Positions 6,778-11,994 of a stretch of 11,994 nt of DNA are shown here, piece by piece. The first letter of the stretch is position 1. Each line of letters begins with the position of its first letter. Both the position numbers and the translations under genes were made by a program. This DNA comes from Chitinophagaceae bacterium UBA1946 (GTDB taxonomy: Bacteria > Bacteroidota > Bacteroidia > Chitinophagales > Chitinophagaceae), in the NCBI GenBank assembly GCA_002336815.1, contig DDEU01000057.1, positions 1 through 11,994 on the forward strand, given 5' to 3'. The notes beneath the pieces were generated by a model that ran no database searches, had not been told where the DNA came from, and saw only the letters and a program-made list of their open reading frames with translations.

Positions 6778-6822
6778 GTCCTGAGTTGTACCTGTCCCGA
6801 AGAATTTCGGGAAACTCAGGAC
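6778..6822. repeat. Nested REP-like palindrome, 5' side of the intact RAYT
   Basis: The outer arms GTCCTGAGTT (6778-6787) and AACTCAGGAC (6813-6822) are perfect inverse copies. Inside them, TCCCGAA (6795-6801) and TTCGGGA (6806-6812) form a second stem directly against the right outer arm. The outer core TCCTGAGTT matches the palindrome at 6142-6164, and the inner arm matches the orphan palindrome at 1395-1412. This looks like one REP unit that has received or incorporated another. Confidence 0.8.
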
Positions 6823-6907
6823 AGCACTCATCTTTTCTTCTTTATTCAACAATGACCATACTTGTTTGCTATTTATTTCTGAAAACTACAGATAGCTGGG
6901 ATTTACT

Positions 6908-6955
6908 GCCGATTGCTCTTCCATGTGTCCAGCTTTTGCAAGATACCCTTGTTAT
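6908..6955 (+). repeat. Intergenic repeat, copy B
   Basis: This is the partner of 1517-1563 in the same orientation (27 of 32 matching bases in the ungapped core). The strongest shared block is CCAGCTTTTGC followed by ATAC and TTGTT. It lies between the RAYT and the secreted-protein gene and is not part of a credible reading frame. Confidence 0.65.
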
Positions 6956-7065
6956 TGGCATTCTCATTTAGTTCAAGAACTACTACTTTGCCATTCCAAG
7001 AGGATCATATCATCAGATTGCTCCTTAACTATTCGAACACGCTATACAAAAAAGAAAAGCTGACT

Positions 7066-10000
7066 TTAATAATGGGTAATGCTAAGATTAAATCCAGTAT
7101 TAACGGTTACTGTAGCAGCTGGCCCAATCTTAAGCGTTCGGCATACCACGTTTGAATTTACCACCAACGTACCGGTAGTAATAATTACGTCGGTATTTGA
7201 ATCCGGAACATGACCGCAACTCCAGTTATTGGGATTTTCCCATGCCGTATCAATCGCTCCTGTCCATACATTAGCAAACGTAACTTTTGTTTCACTGCTA
7301 TAATTACCATCAAGGCTGCAGCGGTAAGTATACCCGTACCAACTAGAAGGAATATTTAAAAGTGTTAATGTATTGGTGTTCACTCCCACGTAATTTGTGC
7401 CAGCTACAATATTTTGAAATCCATTCCCATTATTAACCTGCCATTGATAACTGCCGCTGGTTAAGCCGGTCGTAAGCGTTCTACTGGCAGTCGGTGGACA
7501 CATCTTCAATACTGAAGGCTCTCCTATCCTGTTACGAAAAAAGTTAACGGTGTCACCGTTTGCCTTTAAAGCGACAATATCATTTTTGCCATCGCCATCA
7601 AAATCCATAATCTCCACGTCAACTGATTTCAAAGTGCCCATGCTATCGTCAAAATCAACATTATTTGCAAAGTTGATGTTCCCCGGGGAAGAGATGTTTT
7701 TGAAAATACTGAAGGATGTATTATAGATGTTGGGTATTACAACATCAGGTTTACCATCGCCATCCATGTCACCAGTTTCAATAGTGCGCCAGGGTTGTCC
7801 TATTGTTTTATTATTGAAGTAACGTATTGGTTCAAATACAAAGCCAGATGCAGCTGTGATATTTCTTCTTACAGCAAAACCAGCCGAATCATTCAATAAC
7901 GTATTGCAGAATATATCGAATTTCCCGTCTCCATCAAAGTCGGCCGTAGCAATTCCACTTTGCAGTCCGGGCATATATGATTCTATAATACCACCTGCGA
8001 ATGCAAGAGATTGAAAGTTGCTATTGTTCTTATAAACTCCTGCATAAGTCCCATAGGAATTATCAAATACGGTATTAATAATATCTGGCTTGCCATCATT
8101 ATCCATATCTTTTGCATCTCCAAAGCCGCTATTTGCAGCATACAGAACCATTCTTTCAAACGAAACAGCGGGTGGGCTGGAGAGGTTCTTATATACTAAA
8201 AAGTAATTCAGGCCTGCCCCTGCTATATCCGGCTTGCCGTCAGCATTAAAGTCAAAACCAGTTGCAAGAAAGGGTATATCGCTGTTAATGAATTTTCTTT
8301 CAGTAAAGCTAACATAGCCAGGTGTACTGGTATTTAGATATACGCCTAAATCATCCTGGCCATCGGTAGATTGAAGGAGATCCAGCTTCCCATCCCCATT
8401 CATATCAGCAAATGTAACATTTACATTTCCACCACTCCTTGCCATGCCAGGAACCAAAAATACCGGTGGAGCAAATGAAACAATACCATTTGCACAGGTG
8501 TTTCTATAAATTGATATTTTGTTTAGGTAGGTACAGGTACCCACTAAGTCCGCTTTACCATCGCCATCCATATCTGCACTTGTAATGGTGGATAAACAGT
8601 TGCTGCCGGGATACAACACCTGCCTGTCAACTAGTTCAAAAGCATCATTTTGAATGCTGTTTACAGCTCCGGGAAAAGTAACACAAAAATCCTTTGGTGA
8701 ATAAGCCGTGCGGTTACCAGTCGTGACGCTTACAGGTTTATAATTTGCTCCTGCAGGTACAGTTACCAGCAGTTGCGTATCACTAGCAGATAGAATGTTT
8801 GCTTTTACTTTTCCAAAAAAAACTGCATTGGCCGAAGTGCTTACACCAAAATAATTACCTCTTATTATTACAGAAGAGCCGGCTGGCGCTGAACCAGGCA
8901 TAACAGAAATAATCTTAGGCACAGAAGCATACACAAACCCTGCTAGAGAACTTGTTCCATAAATATTGGTAACAACCACAGAGCCGGTACTTCCATTACG
9001 CACAATAGCCTTTATGCTGGATGTGGATACAACGTTAAATGAAGCAGCTGGGGTTGAACCAAAATATACAGATGTGATATTTTCAAAATTTGCGCCTGTA
9101 ATAGTTACTTCATCGCCGGTGGTGGTTTCCAACGGGGTAAAAGAACTGATGACAGGTATTGGGGGTGGCGGCGGCACCGTGAACTGTTGAATAATTTGAA
9201 AAGTATCACTGTAAACTCCATTACTTACAATCAACTTAATAGTGTCAGACGAATCGTATGTATAATGATGATAAGTAAAGATATTGGTGCTGCCAATGAG
9301 TGTATCATCTTTATACCAACGGTGATTGTTAGTTGGTTTTGATAAGCTGGTAAGTTTTACATTGCCAGTATCAAATACGTTAGTAGTGTCTACCGTAAAG
9401 AATGCCGAAGGGATAGTAGCACCAGCTTGATTTGTATTAATCTCTAAAAACCCGAAGTCGCCACCTGCGAGGTAATTATTGCCAGGTAAAAATTGCAACA
9501 CATTATGAGAATAGCCTGCATAATTAAATTCGTTAGTTCTTGGAACTCTTTCCCAATGCCTTCCGCTGTCGGTTGTTTTATATATATTATATACCCCACC
9601 GATACCGTAACCTGTGCTATCATTCACAAAGTGCATTGCACCAGCGAAGGGTGTTGAAACAGATGGGTTACTCATTAAAAACCAATTGCCATTGTTATAG
9701 AGATATGCTTTTATGACACTTCCATCAAGCATATTTATCCAGCCTTTCCATGGAAATTGAAAATGCGAAGCAATTATGTACCCGGGCGGTAGTGTTGCGT
9801 TGTTCACCATATTTAAAGAAACATTTACACCCAATAATATGTGGCTGCCATGAACATAAACATAATTATCAGAAACCCCGTCAATGTAGTCTAATCCTTT
9901 GCCTGGTTGATATGACAACTGGTACCATGTTTTGCCACGGTTTGTTGTACTTAAAATCCTGTCAGCATCCACGGCAAATCCTCTATTGCTATTCTCAGGA

Positions 10001-10452
10001 AATACCATGTCTGTAATGCCTGATGAACTAGCATTTACAGCATTATAAAATATCAATTTATAAGACAGGCCCTGATTTGTTGAATAAAGGATCGAAGGAG
10101 TACCATTATCATAGGCGCCATATACAATCAGTGTATCCCGGTTAAAGGCCTTAACCCCGTTTATCAAAAAACCAAATAAACTGTTTACATTATATCCATT
10201 GAAATCTACATTTGTATTTGTTATGAATTTCTTGACGAAAGTTCTGCCGGTGTCAGCAGTAAATCCTACCCAGTCCCTAAAGGCTATATAGCCTTCGTTG
10301 GATGAGTAAAAACTAATTTTACGAATGTCGTTATTAGTATTAATGTTTGATGTGTCGATGAAAAGCTGTCGCATTTGCGCCACCAAACTTCCGGAAATAA
10401 CGATAGATAAAAAAAAGGTCAACAAGCTTTTTTGCATATGTTTTTTTTTCAT
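7066..10452 (-). CDS. Large secreted modular protein with IPT/TIG and seven FG-GAP/VCBS repeats
   Basis: The 1128-residue product starts with a signal peptide ending in SLVAQ (about residue 26). Residues 40-340 contain BNR/YCF48-like propeller motifs (STNQGLSY, TTNRGKTW, TTDSGRHW). A PKD-like domain covers about 346-425, followed by a polyproline linker (427-433). Two IPT/TIG domains follow (about 432-508 and 511-590). Seven FG-GAP/VCBS repeats carry the calcium-binding pattern DxDxDGxxD at 627, 683, 734, 782, 838, 895 and 950, spaced 48-57 residues, enough for a seven-bladed propeller. An Ig-like segment (about 985-1060) precedes a C-terminal module beginning WTGAIDTAWENPNNW (1063). It should be exported and act at the surface or outside the cell, probably in adhesion or binding; no enzyme domain is evident. 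No standard type IX secretion tail is recognisable, and the protein ends right after FNLSITHY. An alternative start is Met6. The gene is transcribed alone and faces the receptor operon. Confidence 0.88.
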   Translation of the reverse strand: MKKKHMQKSLLTFFLSIVISGSLVAQMRQLFIDTSNINTNNDIRKISFYSSNEGYIAFRDWVGFTADTGRTFVKKFITNTNVDFNGYNVNSLFGFLINGVKAFNRDTLIVYGAYDNGTPSILYSTNQGLSYKLIFYNAVNASSSGITDMVFPENSNRGFAVDADRILSTTNRGKTWYQLSYQPGKGLDYIDGVSDNYVYVHGSHILLGVNVSLNMVNNATLPPGYIIASHFQFPWKGWINMLDGSVIKAYLYNNGNWFLMSNPSVSTPFAGAMHFVNDSTGYGIGGVYNIYKTTDSGRHWERVPRTNEFNYAGYSHNVLQFLPGNNYLAGGDFGFLEINTNQAGATIPSAFFTVDTTNVFDTGNVKLTSLSKPTNNHRWYKDDTLIGSTNIFTYHHYTYDSSDTIKLIVSNGVYSDTFQIIQQFTVPPPPPIPVISSFTPLETTTGDEVTITGANFENITSVYFGSTPAASFNVVSTSSIKAIVRNGSTGSVVVTNIYGTSSLAGFVYASVPKIISVMPGSAPAGSSVIIRGNYFGVSTSANAVFFGKVKANILSASDTQLLVTVPAGANYKPVSVTTGNRTAYSPKDFCVTFPGAVNSIQNDAFELVDRQVLYPGSNCLSTITSADMDGDGKADLVGTCTYLNKISIYRNTCANGIVSFAPPVFLVPGMARSGGNVNVTFADMNGDGKLDLLQSTDGQDDLGVYLNTSTPGYVSFTERKFINSDIPFLATGFDFNADGKPDIAGAGLNYFLVYKNLSSPPAVSFERMVLYAANSGFGDAKDMDNDGKPDIINTVFDNSYGTYAGVYKNNSNFQSLAFAGGIIESYMPGLQSGIATADFDGDGKFDIFCNTLLNDSAGFAVRRNITAASGFVFEPIRYFNNKTIGQPWRTIETGDMDGDGKPDVVIPNIYNTSFSIFKNISSPGNINFANNVDFDDSMGTLKSVDVEIMDFDGDGKNDIVALKANGDTVNFFRNRIGEPSVLKMCPPTASRTLTTGLTSGSYQWQVNNGNGFQNIVAGTNYVGVNTNTLTLLNIPSSWYGYTYRCSLDGNYSSETKVTFANVWTGAIDTAWENPNNWSCGHVPDSNTDVIITTGTLVVNSNVVCRTLKIGPAATVTVNTGFNLSITHY

Positions 10453-10531
10453 ACCGAAGAACAGATAAGGAAGTAGCTGAATTAATTTATAATCAAAAGT
10501 TTTTCCAGTAGTGTGACATTACTATTCCGTC

Positions 10532-10587
10532 AGCCAGGTGCCGCTTATGATTTCAATTATTTTGATAAAGATAATATTCGCCTGGCT
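10532..10587. repeat. Inverted repeat upstream of the secreted-protein gene
   Basis: AGCCAGGTG (10532-10540) and CGCCTGGCT (10579-10587) are inverse copies with one mismatch, which would be a G-U pair in one RNA strand. The arms are GC-rich in an AT-rich surrounding and the loop is 38 bases. It lies about 80-135 bases upstream of the ATG of the 1128-residue gene, so it may be a leader hairpin or a regulator site. There is no further evidence. Confidence 0.4.
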
Positions 10588-10872
10588 TATTAAACTATCC
10601 ACGTAGTAAATTTCAACATTTAATTCGCCAATAATTCCTAAAGTTAAATTTAGTTCAGACTGTACGGTTGTTCAGCAGTCTTTCTTGTAAAGCCTATGTC
10701 AAGGCATTTTGGGAGCTACAAGTAAAACTTAAGGTCAAGATTCCGCTGCCGATTGACTTATTTTGTCGAAGTTAGATTTCATGAGTAAAGTTTCTCGTCC
10801 TTCTGGAACTGAAACTGGGATTTGCACATAGCTGAAGTAACAAGGTCAAGCCCAACTTGCATAAAACCCAAT

Positions 10873-10885
10873 GTTGTGCGAAGTG
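10873..10885. repeat. Boundary inverted repeat at the 3' side of the TIR-like gene
   Basis: GTTGTGCGAAGTG matches the reverse complement of 11965-11977 at 12 of 13 positions. It begins one base past the stop codon of the TIR-like gene. With its partner it boxes the gene closely. Confidence 0.7.
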
Positions 10886-10886
10886 T

Positions 10887-11948
10887 TTATCGAATTCTGT
10901 CAAGGATTGCATGAATTTCTTCCAAATTTTCTGGAGGCTTTATTGAAATGTTGATAGTAGTTTCACCAGGTTTTCTATTTGGGTTTTTCGCAGCTTCAAC
11001 AACTCTTCTAGTCTCACTAGGTATTTTATTAATTTCGGTAATTAATATTTTTGACCAGCCCTTCATTTTTTCTCTCACTTCAGTTAATTCATCAGGAGGT
11101 AAATTTTGATGAGCTGAATATTCCCAGTCGATGAGATTCTTACATAGTCTATTAAATTTATCAGCTACTTCTTTTATTTCCAATACTTTTCCTGGTAAGC
11201 CTGGAGGTCCAAATGATGCAACAAGTTCTTGCGTTACTAGGACGTAAAATAATTGAACCAAATTCTTAATGTCATCAATCGCACTTAAGAAGAAATCTAT
11301 GTATGATTGCTTGTCATGCCTTTTTGATTTTATGTAAAAAAGATTTTTGTCAAGTTCCTCATAGCTTAAATTGACAGAAATTAGTCTATGTTCAATTAGC
11401 GAAGCAGCCAATAAATATTCCCAATAAGGGGGTTTTTCAATTGCAATTTTCTTAGATTCTTTAGATTCTTCTCTCAAGTCATTTAAATTCTCATAAATGA
11501 AATTCTTTATCTTCTCCCTTATCTGGTTACAAAATGGCCCTAGCGCAGCTTTTAAATTACCATCCTGTCTGTTATTATCATAAAGACCGCTGTTAACGCC
11601 CTTTAAATCAGTTGGAATATGTAGTGACGTCTCCCCAATCGGTGTTACAAAGAAAACGTTCTCTTTTCCTAGCTTGCCAATAAACAATCCAAGTTCAAAA
11701 ATTACATTATCTCTTACAGAATTCATTTGTGTATTACGGATGATTAATAAATCATCAGGCTTAAAAATCATGATCGCAAAGTCAAAATCATCAAGCGCCT
11801 TTATTAAATCGTCTAGAGCATTACTCGATAATTGGAAAATGCCTTGAGTCCATACTGTTACATTGGCATCAAATTGCAGATTTTCTTGAATTGCGTAAGA
11901 TATCGCAAGACCTTCAGTAGAGGAGCCTATAAAAATCCTTGGTTTCAT
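10887..11948 (-). CDS. TIR-like (CAP12/PycTIR-type, PF10137) predicted NADase effector with unknown C-terminal domain
   Basis: The 353-residue protein begins with a TIR-like domain (about residues 3-150) of the family first described as predicted nucleotide-binding TIR-like proteins (PF10137), known from CBASS and Pycsar effectors. Visible hallmarks are RIFIGSSTEGLAIAY-like beta1 (RIFIGSSTEGL here), VTVWTQGIFQLSSNALDDL, DFAIMIFKPDD, VRDNVIFELGLFIGKLG and RQDGNLKAALGPFCNQIR. Glu85 in NVIFELGLF is the expected catalytic glutamate for NAD+ cleavage, close to Glu84 reported for a bacterial TIR-STING. Residues about 170-353 form a second, mostly helical region that I do not recognise; there is no STING, SAVED or cyclic-nucleotide-binding motif that I can see, and no membrane segment. 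No cyclase or other partner lies within the roughly 430 bases downstream; upstream only 46 bases are visible. The likely role is abortive-infection NAD+ depletion after a trigger sensed by the C-terminal half. The ATG at 11946-11948 gives the family N-terminus. Confidence 0.87.
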   Translation of the reverse strand: MKPRIFIGSSTEGLAISYAIQENLQFDANVTVWTQGIFQLSSNALDDLIKALDDFDFAIMIFKPDDLLIIRNTQMNSVRDNVIFELGLFIGKLGKENVFFVTPIGETSLHIPTDLKGVNSGLYDNNRQDGNLKAALGPFCNQIREKIKNFIYENLNDLREESKESKKIAIEKPPYWEYLLAASLIEHRLISVNLSYEELDKNLFYIKSKRHDKQSYIDFFLSAIDDIKNLVQLFYVLVTQELVASFGPPGLPGKVLEIKEVADKFNRLCKNLIDWEYSAHQNLPPDELTEVREKMKGWSKILITEINKIPSETRRVVEAAKNPNRKPGETTINISIKPPENLEEIHAILDRIR

Positions 11949-11964
11949 ATGAAGGTTAGTTTAG

Positions 11965-11977
11965 CATTTCGCACAAC
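11965..11977. repeat. Boundary inverted repeat at the 5' side of the TIR-like gene
   Basis: CATTTCGCACAAC is the inverse of 10873-10885 with one mismatch. It lies 17 bases upstream of the ATG of the TIR-like gene, so little room remains inside the box for a promoter. Confidence 0.7.
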
Positions 11978-11994
11978 GACCAGATATTGAGGAT

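Larger units (their letters stand above)
6736..7065. other. Intergenic region upstream of the RAYT
   Basis: About 330 bases lie between the RAYT start and the 3' end of the 1128-residue gene on the same strand. They hold an AT-rich leader directly before the RAYT start, the nested palindrome at 6778-6822 and repeat copy B at 6908-6955. No terminator with a clear stem and T-run is seen for the upstream secreted-protein gene, and I see no gene here. Confidence 0.65.
10453..10886. other. Intergenic region between the secreted-protein and TIR-like genes
   Basis: This stretch of about 430 bases has no credible gene. It contains an inverted repeat (AGCCAGGTG 10532-10540, CGCCTGGCT 10579-10587, one mismatch, 38-base loop), two copies of AAGGTCAAG (10731-10739 and 10842-10850) that may be chance, and at its right end the inverted repeat closing the TIR-like gene. 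A promoter for the 7066-10452 gene should lie in 10453-10530, but no convincing -33/-7 pair was found. Confidence 0.6.

Noticed and set aside
6736..6852. Longer start for the RAYT at 6852
   Set aside because: The extra 39 residues would translate the nested palindrome and do not resemble the family N-terminus; the ATG at 6733-6735 gives the normal length.
7560..8580. Recurring CCATCGCCATC-like motifs suggesting a DNA repeat array or CRISPR
   Set aside because: They are the codons of the seven DxDxDGxxD calcium-binding motifs in the secreted protein, spaced about 150-170 bases, with varied sequence between; there are no uniform repeats or spacers.
10748..10760. GCCGATTG followed by ACTT as a third copy of the 1517/6908 repeat
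   Set aside because: Similarity stops after about a dozen bases and the core CCAGCTTTTGC is absent, so chance is likely.

Overview
The window comes from a member of the Bacteroidota, most likely a Chitinophagaceae-like soil or freshwater lineage. The evidence is low GC (high thirties by eye), an outer-membrane beta-barrel receptor of the type abundant in that phylum, a LytS/LytTR two-component pair beside it, a very long secreted protein with IPT/TIG and FG-GAP repeats, start codons without clear Shine-Dalgarno sequences, and a TAnnTTTG-like -7 element. The lineage is inferred from gene content; no rRNA or housekeeping marker is present.

Layout. Positions 1-347 hold the decayed 3' end of a REP-associated tyrosine transposase (RAYT) framed by inverted REP-like palindromes. 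Next is an AT-rich minus-strand gene (395-1330) for an unrecognised 311-residue protein, then about 500 bases of structured non-coding DNA with an orphan palindrome, a repeat shared with a second intergenic region, and a GT-rich hairpin block. Positions 1836-6047 form one plus-strand operon: outer-membrane beta-barrel receptor, LytS-type histidine kinase and LytTR response regulator, the last two overlapping by 4 bases. A second, apparently intact RAYT (6181-6735, minus) follows, flanked on both sides by palindromes sharing one core. A 1128-residue secreted modular protein fills 7066-10452 (minus). The right end (10887-11948, minus) carries a TIR-like NADase-type protein boxed by a 13-base inverted repeat.

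How the genes relate. The receptor operon is the one clear functional unit: a surface barrel with no SusD partner, co-transcribed with a kinase and a LytTR regulator, probably forming a sensing and feedback circuit. The other genes look like independent accessory modules. The two RAYTs and their palindromes belong to two different REP-like families. The TIR-like gene is the best candidate for an undescribed system: its N-terminal domain is a recognisable anti-phage effector type, its C-terminal half is unfamiliar, no cyclase or other partner is visible beside it, and its boundaries look like those of a mobile cassette.
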